The notes: a model not told the origin generated them from the letters alone. Shown: positions 24,738 to 34,832, numbered from the stretch's first letter. The stretch: DNA of 64,000 nucleotides from Durusdinium trenchii (GCA_963970005.1 CAXAMN010023361.1:1977130-2041129), one strand, 5' to 3'. A program made the numbers and translations.

Positions 24738-24751
24738 AATGGGACGGAATA
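24738..24751 (+). repeat. 14-bp host repeat left of the retroelement
   Basis: AATGGGACGGAATA occurs here and again directly after the right target duplication at 31,190-31,203. With the element removed, the two copies would lie 62 bp apart, so the insertion hit a short host duplication. Confidence 0.7.
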
Positions 24752-24794
24752 CTAACAAGTCTTCGCCAAATTATTCCAACACCCTGATTAGTTT

Positions 24795-24799
24795 ACTGT
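24795..24799. repeat. Target site duplication, left
   Basis: ACTGT, identical to 31,185-31,189. Five bases is the usual duplication length for copia integrases. Confidence 0.9.
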
Positions 24800-24903
24800 T
24801 CGCTCATCGTGACTCATGGACCATAGACGGTGAGAACACTGCTGAAGGCATTTTGTTCGAGAAGTGAAAAGGTCCGGACGGGTTTCGGATTTGAAGTGTT
24901 GAG
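24800..24903 (+). repeat. 5' LTR (104 bp)
   Basis: Starts TCGCTCATCGTGACTCATGG and ends AAGTGTTGAG. It matches the right LTR at all but two positions (24,809 and 24,840). It is short for an LTR, and its ends are T...G rather than the usual TG...CA. The borders are fixed by the target duplication and the adjoining primer site. No promoter motif was identified. Confidence 0.92.
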
Positions 24904-24915
24904 GGTTATGAGCCC
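24904..24915 (+). promoter_or_regulatory. Primer binding site for a tRNA-Met anticodon-arm primer
   Basis: GGTTATGAGCCC begins at the first base after the left LTR. It is the reverse complement of GGGCTCATAACC, the anticodon arm of a CAU-anticodon methionine tRNA. Drosophila copia is known to prime from the anticodon region of a cleaved initiator tRNA-Met (half-tRNA priming) at the same position. That this element does so too is inference from base pairing and placement. Confidence 0.8.
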
Positions 24916-24934
24916 AAAGGTTGGCTGCTGAGCC

Positions 24935-26531
24935 ATGGCGGCTGACCGCGCTCGATCTCTACCGCCTTTGGGTTTGGTGGAGCTGAACCCGTGGTGGTCC
25001 GACAGGATCAAGCTGCGACCTGGATGCAGAAGAGGCCGAAGCTGTACAGGACTTGGGCACGGCTAGCTCGGGAGGTGTTGGAAAAGGGCGAGGTGCATCG
25101 TCCTTCCGAAGTTCCACTGGCGGTCGCTTGTGACCCCTCCGAGCCATCGCGGCAGTGCAGAGGGTCGCGGTGGTGTGGGCCGGCAAACTGAAGGGGTGAT
25201 GCCTGCTAGCCGCCGAAGCATAGACCGCCCCAACACCTGGATGGTGGATCGGATGGCCTTCAACGGGCTTTGGGGGCTGAGATGGTGACCTTTTTGAGGG
25301 AACAAAATGAAGCCCTCATGAAAAGAGTGGAGCAGCTCAAAAGGCAGCAAGCTGGTCCTAGCGGGGCTCCTTCTACAACCCCTTCGTCATGGGAGTTTTT
25401 AGATGGTGAAGGGGAGGTCAACGTGAAGAGAAGGGGGTCCCTGAACGATTCATGAAGGTGGAACCACATCCACCACGTACTCCACGTGGCCGAAGTCCTA
25501 CGGCCCGCAAGTCATCGCATGGTTTGACAAGGTTCACACCAAATAGAACCCAAGTGCCTCTGGGTTCACCGCCGCCGGGCAAGCCGCTTTTGTTGGACCT
25601 CCCGGTGCCTCCGTTTCCGCCTCCAAGTGCCTCGGCTGAAGAGTGTGACCTGAAAGGGCATGAGTCTGTGGAGCTGCATTGTCGACGCAGTGATGACTGC
25701 TGGCTCCCATCGCACCGTCGCGAAGGAAAGGCCTTTGCTCCTCGTGGGGGACCTGCGGCTGGATCTGTGTCTCGGCAAGAAAGATCGAGTGAAGCTCTTC
25801 ATGCAACTTGGCTTGAACCGCCGTCCAATGCTGTTCATGCCACTCGGCAAAAATTAGAGCCTGCGGACGGTGCTAGAGCTGCTCGGCTGGAAAGTGAAGT
25901 GCAGGTGCTCCGTGCTTCTTTGGAGCGTCTACAGCAAGAGTCCAAAGGAAATGTGGCCTCGAGCTCCAATGACATGCATGCTGCACCTCCAAGAGGTTTT
26001 GTGGGGCTTCATGGACATGACCTACGGGGCGTGGTGCATGGCAGTGGTGGGGGTTTGCATACAGTTCAAGGGTTTGATTGTGTACCTCCTCCCAATCCTG
26101 CTGGTGTATGTCAACCCTGCGTTTCGTTGCATGATGATCGCCCCCAAAGTTCTGAGCTTGGTGTGTATGGTCGCTGGCGCGGTGATGATGCTTCAGCGCC
26201 TGCTCCATTGCCCTGGAATGAAGGTGCTGGCAATGGCAAGGCGGAGCTTCCAGAGTTGTCTTCGGAAACCTCTCCGCTGGAGCTGGGAGACTGGGACTGG
26301 TTGGCGGTCTGCGGACCAGTCTTGAGAGACATCTCTCAATTGAGCGCTCGATGGTGGAACTTGACTCTCCTTGAAGCGCAGTGCTACTATGATCGCTCAA
26401 AGACAGCTTCACCCTTGGAGCGCGTGCAAATCGACCCCAAGCTCCCGGACGAATTGCTGTGGATGGTCACTATCAGCGAACTGAGCTGAACCTTCTGCTT
26501 CGATCCATTCCTTCGGATCAACAGCAGCTTC
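24935..26531 (+). pseudogene. copia-type gag, frameshifted and 3'-truncated
   Basis: Gag packages the element RNA. The first ATG after the primer site (24,935) opens with Met-Ala-Ala-Asp and soon reaches an NPWWSDRIKL segment typical of dinoflagellate copia gag. The frame is then lost near 25,010-25,060. Gag-like sequence resumes with a helix-forming stretch (about 25,270-25,350, MVTFLREQNEALMKRV). A Pro/Ser-rich linker follows (25,452-25,870), then a coiled-coil-like segment (about 25,880-25,940). Next comes the conserved core with SPLELGDW, WLAVCGPV, RWWNLTLLEAQCYY and KLPDEL (about 26,265-26,455). A frameshift near 26,460 moves the continuation (YQRTELNLLLRSIPSDQQQL) to another frame. At about 26,530 the sequence jumps to pre-integrase protein. 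The late gag, CCHC knuckle and protease expected next are absent. Confidence 0.85.
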
Positions 26532-28330
26532 ATGGCTGTTTGGCGCACCAAAGAATGGCAAGCCTTCGCTGCAGCCTACCAGGTCCGCATGTTGCATTTT
26601 GACCAAGGGCCAATGGGCCATGTGAAGCGGAAGCCGACCACCCTGGCAGTCGTGATGCGCGACCTTCCTGTGCTGGATGGTGTACGCGGTCCCCCAAGTC
26701 GTGATCAAGATGAGCATCATGGACGTGACCGTCAAGCGATGACTCTCCAAGAGCGGTGTGATGACTCCAAAGGATGGGCAGCGTGGGCTCCTGGCCTGAA
26801 AACCGCTTTGGTGCTCGCAGTGCAAGGCCACATGCGCGCTGGTTCAACTCCGTCTTTGGAGCATGCGCTCCGGCCCTTGGGTCCACTGGCGTTGGAAAGT
26901 TGGCGCCAACACTACCTCAACGATCACACGCCAGCCCGAAGAGACTGTCGTGATTGTGTTCGCACATCAGCCAGAAGCAAGCCTCACCTACACTTTGAGC
27001 GTGGACCTCTCTGGCAAACTGGTGACTGGCCAGGACCAAGTCGTCATGATTGCAAATATATGTTGGTGGCTGTATACACCTTCCCGGCGGATCGTTCTGG
27101 CAAGGCCCTGGTTGAGTTTGCGGGGGAGTCTAGTCAAGATGTATGTTGAGCCCCCCGTCCATCGACATGGATGAATACACTCCCACAGAGCCGGATGGTG
27201 ATGATCCCGGCAAAGATCTTCTGGTTGCAGGGGATGGTGCAGCTGATGAGGGTCCGGGGGAGGTAGGACAAGCTGCGGATGACGCAGCCTCAGTCAAGAA
27301 GAGCCGGGCGGCTTTGGAAGCTTGGCAACAAAAGGTGGAGGTGCATCATGTCCTTCCTGCACTGGCTCGCATCTATGCGAGACTTCGCTGCCTAGGTTTG
27401 CCTTTGTACCGCGTCCACAGCGATCGAGCTCGTGCACTGATCTCAGCCCGCAGTCCGCAGATGGACTCTGGACGGAGGGATCCTGACAACTCTCACGTCC
27501 GGTGACTCGTTCAAAGCCAATGGCAGGGTGGAGGGTGAATTGGGCGTGATCAAAGAGCATGTCCGCACCATCATTAGCGCCACCGGTTTGGGTTTGGAGT
27601 ATTGGCCTTTGGCCGCCGTCCACGTCGGAGAGCGAGGACTTCGTGGTCAACTTCGCAGCCTTGGCCTTCCAGTTGGCCCCATGCTGCAGTTCGGATCCAA
27701 GGCCTATGCCTTGAAGAAGTCCTGGCAAGACCGCTACCAACCCTGGCGGGAGATTCGAGATGAAGTGGTGGTCCTGGGTCCGGCTTTGCAAAGTTCATTG
27801 ACCAGCGCAAGCTACTATGTGCAGTCGGTTGAAACCAAGCGCTTCTTCTTCACTGATGATGTGGTGGTTCCCATGGCCAATCAACCTGAGGCCGGTGAGA
27901 TCTGCGCTTATCTTCCGGAGCTTGATCAACCCCCTGGTGCACCACAATGGGACGGTAGTGTTCCTTGGAGGCGTCTTCATGAAAAGACGGCCATACCACA
28001 ACTATCCATGATCTACATGGACTGGGAGATAAGTGCTCGTGTTCAAAATTGGCTGTGTGACCATCGTGCTCTGTTTGATGTCCATGCGCCCAATGACCCG
28101 GACCTTAACAACCTGGAGGTCAGCACCGACAGCTGGACGATTGAGACTCCTGAAAGGACGCCAAGTGACGGGCCATCCCAGGGGACTCATGAAGAAGCTC
28201 ATGAGGTGTCGCAGGAGGTGGAATCGAATGAGGAGGGGATTGGGAGGAGGCGCCTAACAACCAGGATGGTGGCTCACGCCTGGTGGCCTCGATGCAAAGT
28301 AATGTCCCTGGGTCACTCGGGTCCAATTCA
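26532..28330 (+). pseudogene. copia-type integrase, frameshifted
   Basis: Integrase joins element DNA to the host chromosome. A pre-integrase stretch (26,532 onward, HFDQGPMGHVKRKPTTL) is followed by the zinc-binding pattern in WRQHYLNDHTPARRDCRDCV (about 26,900-26,960). A frameshift then leads to the core. The presumed catalytic acids are Asp 27,004-27,006 in LSVDLSGKL, Asp 27,422-27,424 in VHSDRARAL and Glu 27,531-27,533 in NGRVEGELGV. The three lie in three different frames. Downstream sequence (to about 28,330) is the variable linker and an acidic Ser/Glu-rich region. All three catalytic residues survive, but at least three frame changes break the protein. Confidence 0.88.
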
Positions 28331-28338
28331 TTCGGTCC

Positions 28339-29700
28339 ATGCAAGCGAACCTGGCGAACTATGTGAGTGAAGAGCTGGGTCATGTTGATATCTCCAATCC
28401 TGACCAAGGGTGCTACATGGATGTGTTGACGAGAGCTGTGATGCAGAAGGTTGAAGCGGAAGACATCTTGCTGCAGCATCACCATGACGGTGAAACATTG
28501 CACCAAAAGGAGCTGGAGGAGGAATTCCTGGTCACGAGGACCATCAGTTCTCGTGAAGTCATGGAGGATTTCGAGAACTGGATTCCATCGATCACCGCTG
28601 AATATGATCAGTTTGTCCGCACCACGGAGGCCGTAGAACAGGTCACGAAGCGGAACCTTCAAGAGCGGGCTGAACGAGAAGGGAAAGTGATTGAGCTCCT
28701 TCCTGCAAAAATGGTGTACACCCGAAAGTCGGGCGCGGGCGCTCGACGAGCCCGAGCTGTCGTGTGTGGAAACTACTCGGAGTCCCGCTTCAACGATGAC
28801 TGCAACGCCGGAGGAGCTGATGGTTGTCAGGTGAGAGCCATGATCCGCACCGCGGCTTTGAAGGGCTGGGCAATAGCAGCAACAGACATTCGGGTTGCTT
28901 TCTTGAATGCTTCCCCGTTGTGAAGACGGCAAGTTGGTCGCCATGGAGATCCCCTCGGTCTACAAAAGACTAGGCCTGGCAAAAGAAGGAGAAGTGTGAC
29001 TGGTCAGGCTGGCCATGTATGGCCTCACTACGTCGCCTCGTGACTGGTCAGCACAGAGACGCTACTTTGCCTCAGGTGAGCTGGGTGCGAATGCGAGATG
29101 ATCGCAAAGCCTGCGGGCATTTCCACAAGACGGAGGATGAAAATCTCTGGCGTTTGGAGGAGGTGGGTCTGGAGTCGGGGGAGCGCCATTGGACAGGATT
29201 AATGTCCGTGTACGTTGATGACATCCTGCTGAGTGGTGAAGAAGACACCCTGAAGGCTGGGCTCACCTCTTTGCAAGCAGGCATCGGCCAGAGAAGCAGT
29301 GCACTTCTGATCACCTTGGATGAAGATGGAAATGGCTTGCGCTTGTCCCAGTGGAAATATGAGCAGGAGATCATCGCCCGCTGGAAAGTAAAGGATGCTG
29401 TGCCTTTTCCCCGCTTTAAGGTCTCTGAAGAAGACTATTATATGAACCTCAAGGCAATGCTGACCGCAACCAGGTTCGAGAGGCACAGGCCTTAGCTGGC
29501 CCCCTGCTCTGGTTGTCGACGAGATCGCGGCCTGACCTTGCTTGTGGTGTTGGGGCCATCAGCCGCTTGATGACAAAGAACCCATCCAAGGCCATCGAAA
29601 TTGGTCATGTCCTCCTTGCCTATGTCAAGGGCAATCCTGGCGATCTTCACTGCGCCAAGGAGATCCAAAAGAAGGGGGGCGCCAGCGGCATGAGAAGTTG
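28339..29700 (+). pseudogene. copia-type reverse transcriptase, frameshifted with an in-frame stop
   Basis: Reverse transcriptase copies element RNA into DNA. The domain is entered at about 28,700 (RARAVVCGNY, then GGADGCQVRAMIRTAAL). The first catalytic Asp is in TDIRVAFLNA (GAC 28,885-28,887). A frameshift at about 28,920 leads to VAMEIPSVYKRLGLA. A TGA at 28,997-28,999 sits where the family has Trp, followed by VRLAMYGLTTSPRDW. Another shift leads to ENLWRLEEV, TGLMSV and the YVDD catalytic box (29,211-29,222). The thumb and connection segment (LAGPLLWLSTRSRPDLACGV, about 29,490-29,550) is in yet another frame. The catalytic acids are intact, but the frame changes and the stop prevent a continuous product. 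About 28,339-28,690 is the variable upstream linker. Confidence 0.92.
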
Positions 29701-30155
29701 ATTGAAGTTTTTGCTGATATAGCCTATGGGGCAAGCTCAAGTTTTCGCAGCATTCAAGGGCTGGTGATCTGTTTCGCCGGTGCTCCAATATCATGGCAGA
29801 GCTCAACCCAGCCTTTCATCACGCACAGCACCGCTGAAGCCGAACTAGTTTCCACTGCGGGGCACTCACAGCTGGCAGGGCTACTGAAGCTTAGTTGTGT
29901 TCCATGTGGGGGGAGCGCCTTGAAGCCACCAACCCATTCGAGAGGGTCATCTATGGTGACAATGCTGCAGCTATTGGGTTGGCCCATGGCAATAGCAACT
30001 CTTCGTGGAGGAGCAGGCACTTGCGTGTTCGAGCTCACCTCCTCAGAGAGGCCTTGTCTGACCAGGACTCATATCCTGGAGGCCGGTGGCAGCTCAGCCA
30101 TCTCAAGGGCACAGAACTGGTAGCCGATGGAATGACCAAGCCCCCTTGGTCTTAG
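29701..30155 (+). pseudogene. copia-type RNase H, frameshifted
   Basis: RNase H removes the RNA strand from the RNA-DNA hybrid. The first segment reads VFADIAYGASSSFRSIQGLV with Asp 29,716-29,718. It continues to SWQSSTQPFITHSTAEAELV with Glu 29,836-29,838. A frameshift near 29,885 moves the rest to another frame: VIYGDNAAAIGLAHG (Asp 29,958-29,960), SRHLRVRAHLLREAL and the closing LKGTELVADGMTKP. Expected acidic residues and the terminal copia motif are all present. It ends in a stop at 30,153-30,155, just upstream of the extra frame. Confidence 0.9.
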
Positions 30156-30171
30156 GCACGAAGAGGCCTGT

Positions 30172-31070
30172 GTGAAAACGGTGACTATGGGAGATCGGCG
30201 TCTTCAAGTACATGATCGCTCCGTGGCTCTACAAGCGTTGATAGTGGGGGGAGCGATGGTTCAGGCCGCTCAATCGGCCGAAGTCCAAGGGATTCCAGAT
30301 CCTGACTCATCCTTCAGCACGCTGTGGACGTGCGGCCTGGTCCTGATCGTCATTGGGGCAAGCTGGGTGGGAAAGACAACACTCAGTTCTCTTGGGTGTT
30401 GTCTCAAAAGATTGCATAGGGTCATCAGTGCGCCGCACCACCCACGAGATCTTTGTGAAGGTGATGATGGAAGTGGTCCTGAGAGGCGGAGGTCTTGGAG
30501 GAGGGCTGAAGAAGAGGGTGCGCACGCGAAGTCAAGAGCATGGTTTGTGGCAACGACAACTCTGCCGCCAAAGCGAAGAAACTCCACCACGGACGAGCTC
30601 TATGTCTCGGCCTACCAGGCGACCATCGGGCTTGCAGGTGCGTCAGCGCACTTCATCACAAACCCCATTGCCACGGTCTGAAGCCTCGGAGTGCTCTGAG
30701 GTGACCAAAGCGGCTAGCGAAGCCGCAGAGAATGCAGCTGATGCTGCAGGACGTGCTCAAAGAGCTGCTGAAGCTGCCAATCGAGCAGCGGAAAGCGCCG
30801 AGCGCGCTTCGCGGATCATCCACCGCGCAGTGGTGGCATCCAAAGGCACGACGCAGCCTTTGAAGGTGGCTTCATCAAGCGGTTCATCAGGAACACCACC
30901 TTCGAACCCCTGGAATCGCTTCCAACAGGAACACCAGGGAAGAGGATGGGGTACAGAGAAACATGAGCGCAGAATACTACAAAGCCAAGTCAGAGGGCCG
31001 GTGAACATATGCCTTGAGCCTGGGCCCGTTTCTTTGGCTATTTTTGCCAACAGCTTTCGCCAAAAGTTGG
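30172..31070 (+). pseudogene. Post-RNase H reading frame with membrane-like segment
   Basis: Between RNase H and the purine tract the element carries about 900 bp of further protein-like sequence. The first frame (30,172-30,681) has a hydrophobic stretch, LWTCGLVLIVIGASWVGKTT (about 30,320-30,380), followed by CCLKRLHRV and basic sequence. A second frame (ending 31,093) takes over with an Ala/Glu-rich helix (SEAAENAADAAGRAQRAAEA, about 30,710-30,800) and a Ser/Pro/Gly-rich tail. I recall a similar hydrophobic-plus-basic tail in other dinoflagellate copia polyproteins. Canonical copia elements end at RNase H. The role is unknown, and it has no visible envelope-protein signature. Confidence 0.65.
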
Positions 31071-31080
31071 CGAGGGGGAG
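31069..31080 (+). promoter_or_regulatory. Polypurine tract
   Basis: GGCGAGGGGGAG lies directly before the right LTR, the required position for plus-strand priming. It is purine except for one C. Confidence 0.8.
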
Positions 31081-31184
31081 TCGCTCATGGTGACTCATGG
31101 ACCATAGACGGTGAGAACACCGCTGAAGGCATTTTGTTCGAGAAGTGAAAAGGTCCGGACGGGTTTCGGATTTGAAGTGTTGAG
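31081..31184 (+). repeat. 3' LTR (104 bp)
   Basis: Starts TCGCTCATGGTGACTCATGG and ends AAGTGTTGAG. It differs from the left LTR at two positions (31,090 and 31,121). Confidence 0.92.
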
Positions 31185-31189
31185 ACTGT
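31185..31189. repeat. Target site duplication, right
   Basis: ACTGT, identical to 24,795-24,799. Confidence 0.9.
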
Positions 31190-31548
31190 AATGGGACGGA
31201 ATAGTAATAATTTTTTTCACCCAGGGTGTTTTGTTTTTGTTTTGTTTTGTTTACTTTTCTATTGTTCTGCCATTGATGCCCTTTAAATTCCTTACTTAAC
31301 TCTTCTGAGGTTTGCTTGATTCATGGAATTCTGACCTGGAAATCGTTTTCAAAACGCTTCTTAAAACTCAACGATTTCCTTGCTCCAAACAATTTTTCAA
31401 GGGGGTAGTACACCAGCCCAGGGGAAGTGAATAATATCAATTGTTTAGGGGCTGGTACTAATAAGCCAACTTGGAGCCCTAAGGGAAAACAACTACTGTA
31501 ACTGTATTTTTTACTATTGCTGCCCTTTCAACTCCTTACTTAGCTCTT
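31190..31548. other. Short gene-free stretch
   Basis: It begins with the second AATGGGACGGAATA copy and contains a TTTTG-rich run. Nothing else is recognised. Confidence 0.5.
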
Positions 31549-31940
31549 CTACTACTACCACTACTAGTACTGTACTACTACAACTACAACTACAACTACT
31601 ACTACTACTACAACTACTACAACTACTACCACCACCACCACCACGACCACCACCACCACGACGACCACCACCACGACTACTGCTACTGCTACTGCTCCTG
31701 CTACTGCTACTACGTTACTACTACTACTACTACCACCACCACCACTACTACAACTACTACTACTACAACTACGACCACTACTACCACTACTGCCACTACT
31801 GCCACTACTACTACTGCTACTACTACCACTACTACTACTGCTACCACCACGATTACTACTGCTACTGCTCCTGCTGCTGCTGCTACTACTACTGCTGCTA
31901 CTACTACTACTACCACTACTGCTACTACCACCATTACTTT
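31549..31940. repeat. Trinucleotide array (CTA/CCA/ACA/CTG)
   Basis: Nearly 400 bp is almost entirely ACT/ACC/ACA/GCT-type triplets in mixed blocks with one phase slip. Read on the minus strand it gives poly-Val, poly-Ser or poly-Ala/Val depending on frame. This is why long open frames exist here, and they should not be annotated as genes. Confidence 0.97.
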
Positions 31941-34759
31941 TGGTGGTAGGATTCCAATCCAACTCCTTCGATTGCTTGCTAGTGGGGGACCCGTTTTGCT
32001 GATTAAGATCCAATATTAGAGGCCTTGCAGCACGTAGAATTCAAAAAGAACAACCTCTCAATCAATTAACACTGAAGTCTCACTGTTGCCCACGAATCCC
32101 CCGAAAATTCAGGACCATGATGGAAACATTAGACTCACTAGGCCTAGACTCATGAAAACAACAGACATTCAACGAGCTAATGTATTGATGTGAAGATCAG
32201 ACATTCAGGAAAGAGAGCGATCTCAAACAAGAGATCAACCGAGGAACAGGTCATGGTACTTGTTAGGTCATGGCCCTCCATCCAAGTGTGCGGTGATATC
32301 GGATATACTCATGTTCGGTCCAGGCAGCGTTCGGTCCAAGCGAATCCTTGGTGATCTGCATTCGAAACCTCTTTTTCAGGGCGGCCCGGCTCAAATGGTC
32401 GAGGAGGTGAACAGTTCTTTCCATTCCAATCTTCTAGGCTACGCTCCAGCCGACATTTTCTTCTTGTTTCAATAGAAACAAGAAATCCTTTAAATGTAAA
32501 ACCAACAAATCCATTTTCTGAGTATAAAAAAGGTATCCACACAGTGTTCACTGAATCCTTTTTCCACATGTATGGAGATGGAAACATACCTTGTCAATGC
32601 AGCACAAGAACCTGTTCAATTCTCAACCCACAAAGAGAAACATATTCCACATATTCCAACATTGTATTCTGACTCCATATTGTATTCTGACTGCATTGGT
32701 CGTTGGAACATTTTAGAACATCTTGAAATTGTTTGACGGAACCATCAACTTGGAGTTCGAAGGGGACACATTGTATTGCAGGAAATGATCGGAGCCTAGA
32801 TATGGTCAACCATTTCTCTACAATGACACCCCCCTTGCATTCAGAAGGCGGCGTTTCACGACTTCTCGACTGGAGCGAAGAGGGGTTGCTTTGACGGTCT
32901 TGTCCTTCGGGCAAGCTCCAAAGGGGAGTCAGGAGTCCAAGGCGCTATCCCATGATCGTGAATCATACATTTTGTTGGAAACATTGGAAGCCACAGCGGA
33001 GCACAGCCCCACAGTGAAAACATGTTTAGTTGTTTTTCATGGTCCCAGATATTTTTACAATCTGACCTGGGAGACAACGACTTCTTTCCAGGGCAGTTCA
33101 CAATGGTCATACTTAACATTGAATAACATTGATACTGGGGTTATTGATATACAATGACAATCTGACCACCATGACACAATGAGGGTCACTTGTCCCCATT
33201 GTGATACATTGATCATCCCTCATGGGTCAATGATTAACTTATCATTTACAATTCACAATGGTCATTGAGATTCTCACCACCTGTGAGGGATGATCACGAT
33301 TACTCAAGGTTGACACCGGGGTTGACATCGCATGGGAAACTTGGGAACGGACCCTGATGACATCCGACAGTCTTTGGGGGCAGCTACTAATGTTGACCAT
33401 CCAAAAAATCTGACCATCCAAAAAATCCAATGCAATTATATATATATATATGCAGTATGTTATTCTCTTCTACCATTGACATTGACGAGGGAAGAATCCC
33501 CCCGAAAAAAAAAAAGAACGCATCTCCATCAACGTCCCAAGTTGCAGCATATTTCAGTGCCAGGTTGCATTCCTGGTTGCTGAAGCAGTTTCGAGTCAAC
33601 TGCAAGGGGCTGAAAGCATTTATGCTAGATCATTGCCTCCCGTGCCACCGAAGCAAACGCCACGCAAGGCGCCAAGTCCCAGCCCGAATCCCTGGCCTGC
33701 ACACCAAAGCTGTGACCTCGATATCTCGATATCTCCGGCTGGGGAGCGAGTTGGCCAAAACGGGTCGGCGCTTTGACCGGTCTGGGAGGCCAGACCGGTC
33801 GGTCTTGGGGGGTCCCGGTTTGTGGTGTTACTTTTCTTCAGAAGGATCCGTTTGGAATGGCCACGATTGCGGTGGTCTTTTTTTTTGCCAATCATGGTAA
33901 TTCCCATTCACCAGCCTCACAAAGTAGCCCCCCTTTCACAGCAAGGGTCTCATGAATTGTGAATGTGTTCATATGTTCGATCATCCAACGGCTCCAACGG
34001 GTCTGCTCAATGACACCGAAACACAGGAGAGAAGCGGTCCACGGGCCCCAAACCACCCACCATCTCCCGACCGACGCACCGACCCCCTGACGAAACAGCG
34101 GCAGGGCGCTGTTGGCCCGGCGCATTGCTTCTCTTGCAGAGCCTCCAGAAGAACCAGCACCCGGGACTCACCTTTTTTTTCGCCGGGCGGGACTCCGATC
34201 CTGAAAAATCGACGACGGCTTTCCAGGTCGGGTCTGGGTGGTGACCTCCCAGAGGGGCGTTGTTGCAAAGAGTGAGCAGATATTGGACAAATGAATATAC
34301 AGTATACAGTAATTCAGAATAAGAAACTATTAAAATATACCCAGATTATATCCAGATTAGATATTTTGCTGGAGTCTCAAAGTACCACAGAAAATGGGTA
34401 CAGTTGTATCTCTTTTTTCTTCGGGTCGGGTCATGTCCCATTTTCGGTCGGGTACTTGAAGCGACGACCTCACGCTGAACATGAAGCGTTCCTTCCGTCA
34501 GGTCCGGACGTGCGATCGGACCGGCAACCTTGGAACCTTTTGAAGCACCAAACGATTGAGCATGTTCAGGTCCAAATCGATTGAGCAGGTGCGGTCCTTA
34601 AAAGCACCTACTCACTTACGGTCGATGTGTCCTTGTACAAGATGGGCAGATGGGTGCCGCTATGTGTCGCAGGCTTTCACAGGTTTTTGTCTCAACGCTT
34701 TTCTTGCAAGAACGCTTTTGTGAAACACCAGTTGGGCTAACAGTGAAACCACTACACCT
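31941..34759. other. Gene-free stretch
   Basis: Contains ATTGTATTCTGACT direct repeats (about 32,662 and 32,679), repeated CACAATGGTCAT words and a 13-bp inverted pair near 33.2 kb, and a TA island (33,436-33,452). No conserved frame was recognised on either strand. Confidence 0.4.
33210..33295. repeat. Inverted pair TGATCATCCCTCA
   Basis: TGATCATCCCTCA (33,210-33,222) is perfectly inverted as TGAGGGATGATCA (33,283-33,295) around a 60-bp AT-rich loop. Related words (CACAATGGTCAT) occur nearby at about 33,100 and 33,253. Confidence 0.65.
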
Positions 34760-34832
34760 GATTTCTTGAGTGGGAATCGCTCGCTCGAGATTTGTGATTT
34801 CTTGAGTGGGAATCGCTCGCTCGAGGTTTTGT
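34760..34832. repeat. 36-bp tandem pair
   Basis: GATTTCTTGAGTGGGAATCG followed by CTCGCTCGAG is repeated immediately, with small changes at the junction (ATTTGT versus GTTTTGT). Confidence 0.95.

Larger units (their letters stand above)
20610..24794. other. Gene-free stretch upstream of the retroelement
   Basis: Simple repeats only: TA (20,809-20,826), TTG (21,021-21,045), TTCC (22,941-22,984), TA (23,231-23,290) and a 10-bp AGTTCCCTTG tandem (24,525-24,554). No conserved frame is recognised. Confidence 0.4.
24795..31189 (+). mobile_element. Ty1/copia-type LTR retrotransposon, complete ends, decayed coding region
   Basis: The element spans 24,800-31,184 and is flanked by a perfect 5-bp target duplication, ACTGT (24,795-24,799 and 31,185-31,189). 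It has 104-bp LTRs, a tRNA-Met-type primer site right after the left LTR and a purine tract right before the right LTR. Between them lie gag-like sequence, integrase, reverse transcriptase and RNase H in that order. Integrase before reverse transcriptase is the diagnostic copia order. An additional reading frame with a membrane-like segment follows RNase H. The domains fall in all three frames, with about a dozen frame changes and some stops. Late gag, the CCHC knuckle and the aspartic protease are missing, so the copy cannot make a working polyprotein. The ends look intact, so movement in trans by relatives would have been possible. Confidence 0.93.

Noticed and set aside
25873-26412. 179-codon minus frame over gag
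   Set aside because: Antisense shadow of gag with no motif of its own.
28120-28944. 274-codon minus frame over the retroelement
   Set aside because: It is antisense to the integrase linker and reverse transcriptase, whose plus-strand motifs are clear.
31564-32013. 149-codon minus frame reading poly-Ser/poly-Val
   Set aside because: It is a direct translation of the trinucleotide array and all three minus frames are similarly biased.
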